Source: JAOTZA01 sp965224065
GTDB lineage: Bacteria > Acidobacteriota > Thermoanaerobaculia > Multivoradales > JAHEKO01
NCBI GenBank assembly: GCA_965224065.1
Contig: CBDCYF010000005.1
Span: forward strand, 2,666,001-2,730,000
Reading direction: 5' to 3'
DNA length: 64,000 nt
Shown: one piece after another, positions 25,678-34,181 of the stretch
How the letters are laid out: every line of letters begins with the position of its first letter
How positions within the stretch are numbered: the stretch's first letter is position 1
Notes under the pieces: model-generated
Told to the model about the DNA's origin: nothing
The model's database searches: none
What the model saw: only the letters and a program-made list of their open reading frames with translations
Made by a program: the position numbers and the translations under genes

Positions 25678-26904
25678 TTAGGGTTTCCAGTCATACGCGA
25701 CCAGCTCTTTTTCGTTGCGGACATAGAGCACCCCGTCGGCCAGGGTCGGCATGGTCCAAGTTTTGGAATTGAACGGTGAGAACCGGGCCTTTTCACGGTA
25801 TCCGTCGGGCGTGGCCTCGACCGTGGCGAGCTGGCCCTTCTCTCCCAGGACGATCAGGTGGCCGTCGGCGTAGAGGAGCGAGCCCTTGGAAAATCCGCGC
25901 TGTGCCCAGCGCTCCTCGCCGTTGTCGGCGCGGATGCATTTGAGGATGCCGTTATCAAAACCGTAGAGATGGCCGTCGACCAGCACCGAGCTGTTGAAGT
26001 GGTTCTTCATCCGGCGGCTGCTCCAGACCTCGGCGACCTCGAATTTGTCGTCCCGCTTCCGGATCTCCACAACCGCGGCCCCGGTGTCGTAGCCGCTCGA
26101 CAGGAAGACCTTGTCGTCCCCGAGCGTCACCGGCATGGCGGCGTTGACGTCGTAGGAGGTCCGCCACGGGTGGCGCCAGAAGAGCTTCCCGGTCTCGGGA
26201 GAGACGCCCACCAGCGCCGAGCCGGTGAAAAAGATCGCGTGCGGTTCGCCGGCCAGCTCGGTCACGAGCGGGGTGGAGTAGCCGGGCTTGTCGGTCTGGG
26301 AGTGCCAGCGGAGCGCGCCGGTCTTGCGGTCGAGGGCCAGAAGCGAGTGGTCCTTGCGCCCTCCGACGTCGAGCAGCAGGAGATCGCCGGCGATGGCGGG
26401 CGAGGTCGACACCCCCCACTGTGGGATCTTGGCGTCGTATTCCGCTACCAGATCCACCGACCACAGCGTGCGGCCGGTGTCGGTGGCGAAAGCGAACAGT
26501 TTCCCCAGGGCGCCGAGGGCGAACACGGTGCTATCGGCCACGGTCGGGGTGGAACGAGGTCCGCGGCCAAACGAGTCATAGCGGTCCCGGTCGGTTCGCA
26601 CCCGCCACAGCTCGCGGCCGTCCTCGGCCGAGAAGGCGGCCGCAAACTCGTCGGTACCGTTGCCAAACTGGGTGTAGACACGGTCCCCAGCGACCGAGAC
26701 GGCGGAGAAGCCGGTCCCCAGCTCGGCGGTCCAGAGACGGCGCGGTCCCTCCGACCCCCATTCGGTCAGCAGACCGGTCTCGGAGGAGCGTCCGTCCTGC
26801 CCCGGGCCCCGGTAGGCGGGCCAGTCCTCGCCCGAGGACGGAGCGCCGAGGGTGAGTGCGCCGGCGACCATCAGGCCGACCGTGGAAATCGTGATCTTCT
26901 TCAT
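25678..26904 (-). CDS. Secreted PQQ-like beta-propeller protein
   Basis: 408 residues with an N-terminal signal (KKITISTVGLMVAGALTLG, cleavage near residue 23). The mature part starts DWPAYRGPGQDGRSSETGLL, the opening shared by this paralog family, and contains PQQ-like repeats such as AFSAEDGRELWRV, FATDTGRTLWSV, ALDRKTGALRWHS and VSPETGKLFWRHPW. No catalytic or heme motif is seen. It sits 10 nt after the radical SAM gene and 25 nt before the TonB receptor, so it probably works in the periplasm for the same pathway. Confidence 0.9.
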   Translation of the reverse strand: MKKITISTVGLMVAGALTLGAPSSGEDWPAYRGPGQDGRSSETGLLTEWGSEGPRRLWTAELGTGFSAVSVAGDRVYTQFGNGTDEFAAAFSAEDGRELWRVRTDRDRYDSFGRGPRSTPTVADSTVFALGALGKLFAFATDTGRTLWSVDLVAEYDAKIPQWGVSTSPAIAGDLLLLDVGGRKDHSLLALDRKTGALRWHSQTDKPGYSTPLVTELAGEPHAIFFTGSALVGVSPETGKLFWRHPWRTSYDVNAAMPVTLGDDKVFLSSGYDTGAAVVEIRKRDDKFEVAEVWSSRRMKNHFNSSVLVDGHLYGFDNGILKCIRADNGEERWAQRGFSKGSLLYADGHLIVLGEKGQLATVEATPDGYREKARFSPFNSKTWTMPTLADGVLYVRNEKELVAYDWKP

Positions 26905-26914
26905 AGGGAGGATC

Positions 26915-28246
26915 CTAGGTGTACCGCGCGTCGCGGTATTTGGGTTCGTAGAACTCCGGCAGCAGCAGATCGACCTGCAGCAGCCCGTCGCGAGTCAGGC
27001 GTACCGAGCCGTTCTCCCGTTCGAGCATCCCCTGGCGCTCGAGCCGCTCGAAAGAGTCGGCAAAGCGGGAGAAGACGTCGACGTCGAACTTGTCCCGGAA
27101 ATAGCCTCCCTCGATCCGCCCGAGCTTGAGCTGGAGGATGAGCTCGCGGGTGAGTCGTTCTTCCTCGCTGGTCGCAAAGGCTCGGCCCAGCGGCAGCCGG
27201 CCGTCGGCGATCGTCGCCAGATACTCGCCCCAGCCGTCGACGTTTTGAAAGTGGACGCCCCCGACGTGTGAGAACGAGGCGACGCCGGTTCCCAACAGAT
27301 CGCAGCCGCGCCAGACCGAGTCCCGGTAGACAAAGCGGCACGTCGACCGGTCCTTGACCATGGTGTATCCGCTCGATACTTCGTAACCGTTCTTTTCCAG
27401 CTCTTCGATGGCGTAGAGATGCCAGGCGCGTTTTGTGTCCCAATCGGCAAGCGGTGTGTCGAGCGAGCCTTCGAGCACCGAGCGCGTGAAACGAGTGTTG
27501 AACGGCAGCTCCATCTGGTAGATGGTGACGCTGTCGGGCCCGAGCTCGACGGTCCGTCGCACCGTCTCGCGCCATTTGTTCTCGGTCTCGCCGGCCATCC
27601 CGGCGATCAAGTCGATGTTGAGCTGCCCAAAGCCCATCTCCTCGACCCATGGGAGACAGCGGTCGATCTCCTTGGACACGTGCGCGCGGCCGTTGATCCG
27701 CAGCACCTCGTCGTCGAAGTTCTCGATTCCGAGCGACAGGCGGGTGACACCGATCTCCCGGATGGCCTCGAGCTTGGCGCGCGTGAGCGTGCCCGGCTCG
27801 CATTCGAAAGTCACTTCCTCGACGTCGTCCCATGGAATCGCCTGTCGCAACCGCTCCACCAGCGCCCGCAATTGCTTGACGCTGATGTAGGAGGGAGTGC
27901 CGCCGCCGAAATAGACAAACCGCGGTCGCCGCCCGGCGATGGCCGGTTGGGCGGCGTAGGTCTCCACCTCGGTCGTCAGCGCTTCCAGATACGTACCGAT
28001 CTCGTCGAAGTTCTTGTCCGTATAGACGCGGAAGTAGCAGAACTTGCAGCGCTTGCGGCAAAACGGGATGTGCAGATAGAGCCCGAAATCGGTTTCGCTG
28101 GGCGCCTGGCGCGCGAGCGTCTGCCGGGCGGCTTCGAGGCTGTCGCTGTTCCAGAAGGAAAAGGGCGGATAGTTGGAGACAAAGACGCTGCCGACCTCGC
28201 TCTCGGCGGCCTTGTTGCCCGCGGTCGCCGGGTCAGCTTGCGTCAC
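26915..28246 (-). CDS. HemN/HemW-like radical SAM protein
   Basis: 443 residues. The radical SAM cluster motif C-x3-C-x2-C is at residues 63-70 (CRKRCKFC), followed by Tyr-Phe rather than the fourth Cys of HemN. The SAM-binding YFGGGTPSYIS follows near residue 110, and a HemN-type C-terminal region is present (RLTRELILQLKLGRIEGGYFRDKF). I chose the GTG at 28246 because AGGAGA lies six bases before it and it overlaps the previous gene by 14 nt; an upstream ATG would overlap by nearly 200 nt. Family members range from coproporphyrinogen oxidases to heme chaperones, methyltransferases and cyclopropanases, so the reaction here is open. Confidence 0.88.
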   Translation of the reverse strand: MTQADPATAGNKAAESEVGSVFVSNYPPFSFWNSDSLEAARQTLARQAPSETDFGLYLHIPFCRKRCKFCYFRVYTDKNFDEIGTYLEALTTEVETYAAQPAIAGRRPRFVYFGGGTPSYISVKQLRALVERLRQAIPWDDVEEVTFECEPGTLTRAKLEAIREIGVTRLSLGIENFDDEVLRINGRAHVSKEIDRCLPWVEEMGFGQLNIDLIAGMAGETENKWRETVRRTVELGPDSVTIYQMELPFNTRFTRSVLEGSLDTPLADWDTKRAWHLYAIEELEKNGYEVSSGYTMVKDRSTCRFVYRDSVWRGCDLLGTGVASFSHVGGVHFQNVDGWGEYLATIADGRLPLGRAFATSEEERLTRELILQLKLGRIEGGYFRDKFDVDVFSRFADSFERLERQGMLERENGSVRLTRDGLLQVDLLLPEFYEPKYRDARYT

Positions 28247-29384
28247 GCGTATTCTCCTGGGGTTTGGGCCGGGGCTTGGGTCCAAAGCCCAGAACGACCC
28301 CGTCGGCGGTCCCGATGACCAGACGGCCGCTCGAGATCGAGGGCGAGCCGAGAATCGGCGAGCCGGTCTGGTAACTCCAGTGCTCGGCGCCGGAGGTGAG
28401 TTCGAGGCCGTAGAGGTCGCCACTGGTCGAAGCGACGTACACGCGATCGCCGGCGATCACCGGCGACGAGTCGACCCTCGCCGGGGTGGCGAAGGTCCAC
28501 ACCGCCTCGCCGGTTTCGGGGTGGAGAGCGTGGACGAGCCGGTCCCGGCCACCGATGACGATCTGGCTTCCACCGACCGCCGGCGACGAGTAGAACGGGA
28601 AATCACGCTCCGGGTAGTCGTAGCGCCAGAGAATTTCCTGTTTCTCGAGGTCGATGGCGACGACCTCGTTGTCAAACGTGCCGACATAAGCCCGCCCGTC
28701 TCGCACCGCCATACTGCCGGCGACATAGGAGCCGAGCGAGAGCTGCGCGGCTTCGTTCCCCGAGGCCAGCGACACGCGGCGAAACAGCCCGTCGCAACCT
28801 CCAAAGAGGGCTTCCTCGCCGTTGATGGTCGGGGTGGCATGGACATAGGACTCGGTCTCGAGCTTCCAGGCCAGTGTGCCGTCGTGGCGCTCGAGGCTGT
28901 AAAGAAAGCCGTCATAGGACCCGAAGAGAACCCGGTCGCCGTGGAAATTGGCCGAGGAGATGATCCCGGCGTCGGTCTCGAAGGTCCAGCGGGCTTGGCC
29001 GCTGTCGGTGTCGACGGCGTGAAAGGTCCCGCCCTCGTCGCCAAAAAACACCGTGTCTTCCAAGACCGACGGCGACGACTTGATCTCGGCCCCGGTGGGG
29101 TACTTCCACTTCAGCTCACCCGAGTCGAGATCGAGGGCGTAGAGGGCTCCGTCGAGCGAGGTCACATACACTCGGCCGCCGGCGATCGCGGCGGTCGACT
29201 CGATGGCATCTTCGGTCTCGAAGCTCCACAGAGCCGTGAGCTCGTCCGGCAGGGCTTCGGCGGCCACCCCGGTGAGAGCCGGATCGCCGCGAAACTGGGT
29301 CCAGTCCGCCTCGGCGCCGGCCGCGGAGAGGATTGCGAGCGCAAGCAGAACCCCGGCTGGCTTGTTTTCAGTAAGCGGCTTCAT
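28233..29384 (-). CDS. Secreted PQQ-like beta-propeller protein
   Basis: 383 residues with a signal peptide (residues 1-26, ending AGAEA). The mature protein begins DWTQFRGDPALTGV and has well-formed propeller blades: ALDLDSGELKWKYP, AVDTDSGQARWTFE, ALHPETGEAVWTFA and GLELTSGAEHWSYQ. It resembles BamB-type assembly factors in layout but is not BamB by context. It overlaps the Fe-alcohol dehydrogenase upstream by about 17 nt and the radical SAM gene downstream by 14 nt. The role may be docking or binding within the pathway. Confidence 0.9.
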   Translation of the reverse strand: MKPLTENKPAGVLLALAILSAAGAEADWTQFRGDPALTGVAAEALPDELTALWSFETEDAIESTAAIAGGRVYVTSLDGALYALDLDSGELKWKYPTGAEIKSSPSVLEDTVFFGDEGGTFHAVDTDSGQARWTFETDAGIISSANFHGDRVLFGSYDGFLYSLERHDGTLAWKLETESYVHATPTINGEEALFGGCDGLFRRVSLASGNEAAQLSLGSYVAGSMAVRDGRAYVGTFDNEVVAIDLEKQEILWRYDYPERDFPFYSSPAVGGSQIVIGGRDRLVHALHPETGEAVWTFATPARVDSSPVIAGDRVYVASTSGDLYGLELTSGAEHWSYQTGSPILGSPSISSGRLVIGTADGVVLGFGPKPRPKPQENTRDAS

Positions 29385-30549
29385 AAAGCTGGAGAAAGTC
29401 GTCCTCGGTTACGTCTCGGGGGTTGAAGCGGCCGGTCCACTCCTCGGTGGCCGCGCGGGCCAGCCCGGGGAGCGCCTCTTTGTTTACGCCGCATTGGCGC
29501 AGTTGTTCGGCGAGACCCGACTGGTGGCGAAGCTCCTCGATCCGGCCTGCAAGCTCCGAGCCGCCTCCCGGCTCGAGCTGGCGGTAGAGCTCGTCGATCT
29601 CGCCGGCGCCCTGGGAGTTGAAGCGCACGACGTGCGGCAGCATGAGGGAGACGGCTTCCCCGTGGAGGATGCCGTGGCGGGCGGTCAGCGGGTTGGCGGC
29701 GGCGTGGGCCGCTCCGAGCATCGAGGTCTCGATCGCCGCGCCGGCCAGGTGGGCCCCGAGCTGCAGACGCGCCACCGTGCCGAGGCCATCCGTACCGAGA
29801 CCGTCGCGGCTGTCGTGGCCGCCGTTCTGGGCCAGCGACGGAGCCAGCAGCCGCCAGGCCTCGCGGGCGAGCGTGGTCGAGATCGGACCGCGGCGCCGGG
29901 TCACCAGGCTCTCGACGGCGTGTGACAGCGCGTCGAGTCCGGCCCGGGCCGCCACCGCCCGCGGCGCGGTGACCGCCACCTCGGGGTCGAGCAAGACCGC
30001 CCGGGGACGCGCCTTGGGATCTCCGCAGGCCATCTTGCGGCCGGTCGTGGCCTGGGTGACGAGGGCGTAGGATTGCGCCTCGCTGCCGGTGCCGGCCGTA
30101 GCCGGGATGGCGATCGTGGGCAGCATCGGCCGGCTGGCCTTGCCAAAGCCCCAGTAGTCTTCCATCTCGCCGCCGTTGGTAAGGAGAAAGTTGATCCCCT
30201 TGGCGCAGTCCATGGCGCTGCCCCCTCCCAGCGCGATGATCAACTCGACCGCGTGCTCGCGGGCCAGCGCCGTACCGCTTGCGACGTGGACGGTGGTCGG
30301 GTTTTCTTCCGCGCCGTCGAAGACCCGGGTCTCGAATCCCGTGCCGATCGCCTCCAGGGCCCGTTCGACGTGGCCGGCCTCCCGCAGCCCGGAGTCGGTC
30401 ACCAGGAGAAGGCGCCGGACCTCGAACCGGGCGACGATCGAGCCGAGCTCGGCGAGCCGGCCCGGACCGGAGACCACCCGGACCGGCCCTGTTTCTGCCT
30501 CCCAGGGCGCCAGGGCCAGCGATTGTTTCGGGGGTGTCTCTTGGGTCAT
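29368..30549 (-). CDS. Iron-containing alcohol dehydrogenase
   Basis: 393 residues, the usual size of group III Fe-ADHs. NAD(P)-binding GGGSAMDCAKG and the PATAGTGSEAQSYALVT segment are present; the metal ligands come from AGLDALSHAVESLV and HGILHGEAVSLMLPHVV. The enzyme would interconvert an alcohol and aldehyde in the cytoplasm. The aldehyde dehydrogenase gene lies 56 nt upstream on the same strand, so the pair could oxidise an alcohol to an acid or reduce an acyl group in two steps. The substrate is unknown. Confidence 0.93.
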   Translation of the reverse strand: MTQETPPKQSLALAPWEAETGPVRVVSGPGRLAELGSIVARFEVRRLLLVTDSGLREAGHVERALEAIGTGFETRVFDGAEENPTTVHVASGTALAREHAVELIIALGGGSAMDCAKGINFLLTNGGEMEDYWGFGKASRPMLPTIAIPATAGTGSEAQSYALVTQATTGRKMACGDPKARPRAVLLDPEVAVTAPRAVAARAGLDALSHAVESLVTRRRGPISTTLAREAWRLLAPSLAQNGGHDSRDGLGTDGLGTVARLQLGAHLAGAAIETSMLGAAHAAANPLTARHGILHGEAVSLMLPHVVRFNSQGAGEIDELYRQLEPGGGSELAGRIEELRHQSGLAEQLRQCGVNKEALPGLARAATEEWTGRFNPRDVTEDDFLQLYEAAY

Positions 30550-30605
30550 CGGTCGTTCACGGCTCGGAGTGAGCGCCGCGTCGGGTCAGGGCGGCGTGCT
30601 TGTGG

Positions 30606-32057
30606 CTAGGCCGCCGATTGGCTCGCCAGCGAGGAGCCCTGGAAGGCTCGCTGGCGGTAGAGGTGCTCGAACAGGTTGCCTTCGTGGGGCTGATCCCAGG
30701 CCACGTGGCTGGTGGGGAAGGTGCCGACATTGAGCCGCTCGACATGGGTCGAGCTCATCAGCTCGCCGATCAGCTCCCGGTCACCGGTCAGAGCGGTTAC
30801 GACCAGGCTTTCCCCCATCGACGAGACCAGGGTTTCCCTGGCCGTCTCGACCACGGAGACAAAGGGGAACAGGAACTCGGAGCGGGCAAGAGGATGGTCG
30901 GGGCTCTCGCAATAAACCACCGTGGGCAGCACAAAGGCACAGCCTCCGGCTTCGGCGACCCGTTTTTCGGGGCCGCTGCCACGGTAGCGCGCGGTCATGT
31001 CCTCGGCTCCTCCCAGGGCGAGCTTTGACTCCAGGTGCCGGGACAGCCCCTCGGCGGCCTTGCGGCTCGGAAACGCCGCCAGCCCCGCCTCGGGATCGTC
31101 CAACGGCCGGGCCTCGATCGCTGCCAGCCGCCGGGCGAGGCCGTCGGCCAGGGCGCGGCCATGGGCCGCGGTCCACACACCCGAGGCGTTGATGCACGAG
31201 CGGCCACCGTTGGCGGCGACCGACTCGACGATCAGATCGATGTCTTTCTCCCAGGTCTCGGCTCCGTCTTTCCCCAAAACCACCTTGCTCCAGCCGGGTC
31301 CGTGGATCTGGACCCCCGGCTCGGCCCGCCACGGGGCGACGGTGGCGCCGTCGCCAAACAGCAGCGAGCGGCCGCTGCCGATCAACAGCTCGTGGGCGCC
31401 GCTGTGGTCGGTGGGATAGAACGAGAACGCTTCGGGTGGCGCGCCGGCCGCCAGCAGGGCCTGGCCGATCCGGTAGGGCGTCCAGGGCTCCTTGCTCCCC
31501 GGTTTGAGCGCCAGCGGCGTCTTGAGGGCAAAGGCCGGAATCCACAGCGAGTGCACACCGGGGGAATTAGAGGGCAGGACCGCGGCCAGCACATCGGCCT
31601 CCCGCCGGTACGAGACCATCCGGCCGTCCTGTGTTCCCCACCCGCGGTCGAGGATCTCGAGATCCAGGCCGCGGGTGAGTCCGCCCAGGACGGTCTCCAT
31701 CTCAGCCATCACATAGGTGCTCTTGGCCATGTTGGCCCGCACCAGGGTCTCCGGGAGCCCGGCGGTGGCCGAGAGCTGGCGGACGTAGTCTTCGGGGGTT
31801 TGCTCACCGTCGCCCAGCGGCAACGAATCGTCGGTAAACCGGCGAGCCGCGTCCGCGGCGATAGCGATCAAATCGGCGACACGGTGCTCGGTCAGCGCCT
31901 GCCGGCGTGCCACCGACCGGCGCAGGTCCCGGGCGATCAGGCCGGCGTTGGCCAGGCTCATTTCGGCCACGGGCGAGCCGTCTCGGACGTCCGCGACCTC
32001 GGTGGTCGAAAGGCTCCGGTAGGGCTTTCCGGCGCGCAGCAGGGGGATATGGGGCAT
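30606..32057 (-). CDS. Aldehyde dehydrogenase superfamily protein
   Basis: 483 residues from the chosen ATG (MPHIPLLRAGKPY); the frame is open upstream but that part lacks homology. The cofactor-binding region VLPSNSPGVHSLWIPAFALKTPLALKPG and the catalytic Cys segment NGGRSCINASGVW are visible. The usual ALDH Glu in an ELGG motif is not obvious, so it may be an acyl-reductase-like or divergent member. It is the first gene of the long minus-strand series and is followed by the Fe-ADH. A weak TACAAC hexamer lies five bases before the ATG. Confidence 0.85.
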   Translation of the reverse strand: MPHIPLLRAGKPYRSLSTTEVADVRDGSPVAEMSLANAGLIARDLRRSVARRQALTEHRVADLIAIAADAARRFTDDSLPLGDGEQTPEDYVRQLSATAGLPETLVRANMAKSTYVMAEMETVLGGLTRGLDLEILDRGWGTQDGRMVSYRREADVLAAVLPSNSPGVHSLWIPAFALKTPLALKPGSKEPWTPYRIGQALLAAGAPPEAFSFYPTDHSGAHELLIGSGRSLLFGDGATVAPWRAEPGVQIHGPGWSKVVLGKDGAETWEKDIDLIVESVAANGGRSCINASGVWTAAHGRALADGLARRLAAIEARPLDDPEAGLAAFPSRKAAEGLSRHLESKLALGGAEDMTARYRGSGPEKRVAEAGGCAFVLPTVVYCESPDHPLARSEFLFPFVSVVETARETLVSSMGESLVVTALTGDRELIGELMSSTHVERLNVGTFPTSHVAWDQPHEGNLFEHLYRQRAFQGSSLASQSAA

Positions 32058-32210
32058 CAAGGGTTGTACGAGATGGGCCGTGGGGAGGTTCTCGGGAGCA
32101 AGCCAACGGCGGAGAGGACATTTCTGGCCGATCCGCCGGACCGGCAAGCTTATCGGATGGTTCGTGAGGACGGAGACGGGGCCGGGCGCGGGGCGACCCG
32201 TCTTCAAAAC

Positions 32211-33602
32211 TCACGTCGGACGGTTCTGGCCCGGCCCGAGGTCAACCCGGACATCGCGGGCTCGTTCCCTGAGCTCGCGAAACCGCTCGAGCCGCTCGGC
32301 CAGCTCGGCTTCCCGGCCCTCACCACGCGGCTGGTAGAAGCGGGTGCCCTGGAGGGCCTCGGGCAGACAGTCGAGCCCGCCGACCCCTTCCTCGGTGTCG
32401 TGGGCGTAGACATAGCCGCGGCCATAGCCGAGGGTTTTCATCAGACGGGTGGGCGCGTTGCGCAGCGCCGCCGGCACCGGTTCGGCCGGGAGCTCCTCGA
32501 CCGCCTGGCGGGCGGCGCCATAGGCGCGGTAGGCGGAGTTGCTCTTGGGCGCGAGTGCCAGGTAGAGAGCCGCCTGCGCCAGGGCCAGCTCGCCCTCGGG
32601 CGATCCCAGGCGGTGGTAGGTGTCCCAGGCGGCCAGGGTCTGGGGCAGGGCGTCGGGATCGGCGAGTCCCACGTCCTCGCTGGCAAAACGCACCATCCGC
32701 CGCGCCAGATAGAGTGGGTCCTCGCCGGCGGCGAGCATTCGCGCCAGCCAGTAGAGTGCGGCGTCGGGGTCGCTCTCGCGCAGCGACTTGTGGAGCGCCG
32801 AGATCAGGTTGAAGTGCTCCTCACCCGACTTGTCGTAAAGCAGGGTCTTGCGCTGAGCGAGATCGGTGACCGCGGCGGCGGCGATCACTGGATTGCCGGC
32901 GGCCACCGCGTCCTCGACCGCCAGCTCGAGCAGGTTGAGTGCTCTTCTGGCGTCGCCGGAGGCGAGCTGGCCGATGGCTTCGAGCGCCTTGGCTTCCACC
33001 TCGATGCCGCGATCACCCAGACCGCGGTCGGTGTCGGCGAGCGAGCGCGTCATCAGCGAGGTCAAGGCCTCGCCCGTGAGCGGCTCGAGGACGACCACCC
33101 GGCAACGCGACAGGAGCGCCGCGTTGAGCTCGAACGAGGGGTTCTCGGTCGTGGCTCCGACCAGCACGATGTCGCCCCGCTCGACATAGGGCAGAAAGGC
33201 GTCCTGCTGGGCGCGGTTGAAACGGTGGATCTCGTCGACGAACAGCAGCGTCTGCTGGCCGGTGGCGCGCCGCAGCTTGGCCGCGTCGGCCATGACCGCC
33301 TTGACCTCTTTGATCCCCGAAGTGACGGCGGAGAAGGGCACAAACCGGCACGAGGTGCGCTTGGCGACAATCTCGGCCAGGGTCGTCTTGCCGCAGCCCG
33401 GCGGCCCCCAGAAGACCAGCGACGGCACCCGGTCGCCGGCGATGGCCCGGCGCAGAAAGCCATCTTTCCCGACCACCTTGTCCTGGCCGAGAACCTCGTC
33501 CAGGTCGCGGGGGCGCATTCGGTCGGCGAGCGGAGCGCCGGCCGCCGTTTCGCCCCCGCTCGGCGCCGGTGCGTCTTGGGAGTCGAAGAGAGTCTTCACC
33601 AC
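32211..33602 (-). CDS. rarA: Replication-associated recombination protein A (MgsA/RarA AAA+ ATPase)
   Basis: 463 residues. Walker A GPPGCGKTT, Walker B VDEIHRFNRAQQDAFLPYVE and sensor GATTENPSFELNAALLSRC are diagnostic of RarA, a clamp-loader-like ATPase acting at stalled replication forks. The C-terminal MgsA domain contains SALHKSLRESDPDAALYWLARML and GYVYAHD. The start is 5 nt after the stop of the carbonic anhydrase gene, so the two are co-transcribed. A 153-bp gap follows before the aldehyde dehydrogenase start. Confidence 0.96.
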   Translation of the reverse strand: MVKTLFDSQDAPAPSGGETAAGAPLADRMRPRDLDEVLGQDKVVGKDGFLRRAIAGDRVPSLVFWGPPGCGKTTLAEIVAKRTSCRFVPFSAVTSGIKEVKAVMADAAKLRRATGQQTLLFVDEIHRFNRAQQDAFLPYVERGDIVLVGATTENPSFELNAALLSRCRVVVLEPLTGEALTSLMTRSLADTDRGLGDRGIEVEAKALEAIGQLASGDARRALNLLELAVEDAVAAGNPVIAAAAVTDLAQRKTLLYDKSGEEHFNLISALHKSLRESDPDAALYWLARMLAAGEDPLYLARRMVRFASEDVGLADPDALPQTLAAWDTYHRLGSPEGELALAQAALYLALAPKSNSAYRAYGAARQAVEELPAEPVPAALRNAPTRLMKTLGYGRGYVYAHDTEEGVGGLDCLPEALQGTRFYQPRGEGREAELAERLERFRELRERARDVRVDLGPGQNRPT

Positions 33603-33607
33603 CGGAA

Positions 33608-34114
33608 CTACTCTGTGGGCGGCGGTTCGACCTCGCTTAGCCGCCCGGTGTGGACGTCGTAGACAAAGCCACGGACCCGGTCGCGATACGGCACAAACGG
33701 GCTCGACCGGATGCGTGCGATCGACTGGAGGACCTCCTTCTCCAGATCATCAAATGCTTCGAGGGCGAAGGGCGGCCGGAGACCGGTCTCCTCCTCGATC
33801 TGTCGTTTCACGTCGTCGTCGCGGAACGAGAGCATTCCGCAGGCGGTGTGGTGGATGACGAGGATCTCGCGGGTCCCCAGCAGACGCTGTGAGAGGGTGA
33901 GCGAACGGATCACATCGTCGGTCACTACGCCGCCCGCGTTGCGGATCACATGGGCGTCGCCTTCCTCCAGACCGAGGAAGGCGTACGGGTTGAGACGGGC
34001 ATCCATGCAGGTGACGACGGCGGTCTTCGCGCCCGGTGGAGCCGAGGGATCGGTCCCGCCATGGGTGGACGCGTAGTGGTCGTTGTTGCGCAGCAGGTTG
34101 TCGGTGGTGCTCAT
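33608..34114 (-). CDS. Beta-carbonic anhydrase (mycobacterial Rv1284-like type)
   Basis: 168 residues from the ATG MSTTDNLLRNN. Zinc ligands are Cys36, His89 and Cys92 (CMDAR at 36-40; HHTACGM at 88-94), with Asp38-Arg40 as the catalytic dyad. The short length and the IRNAGGVVTDDVIRSL segment resemble the small mycobacterial beta-class enzymes. It converts CO2 and bicarbonate in the cytoplasm. The upstream-open frame is rejected as start because homology begins here. It is divergent from the MFS transporter across 67 bp and 5 nt upstream of rarA. Confidence 0.95.
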   Translation of the reverse strand: MSTTDNLLRNNDHYASTHGGTDPSAPPGAKTAVVTCMDARLNPYAFLGLEEGDAHVIRNAGGVVTDDVIRSLTLSQRLLGTREILVIHHTACGMLSFRDDDVKRQIEEETGLRPPFALEAFDDLEKEVLQSIARIRSSPFVPYRDRVRGFVYDVHTGRLSEVEPPPTE

Positions 34115-34181
34115 GGAGGCTCCCGGACACGCGCAGGTCGCGCAGGTCGTCGCGTCCGGTTTTTGAGTTTGCCACACACCC

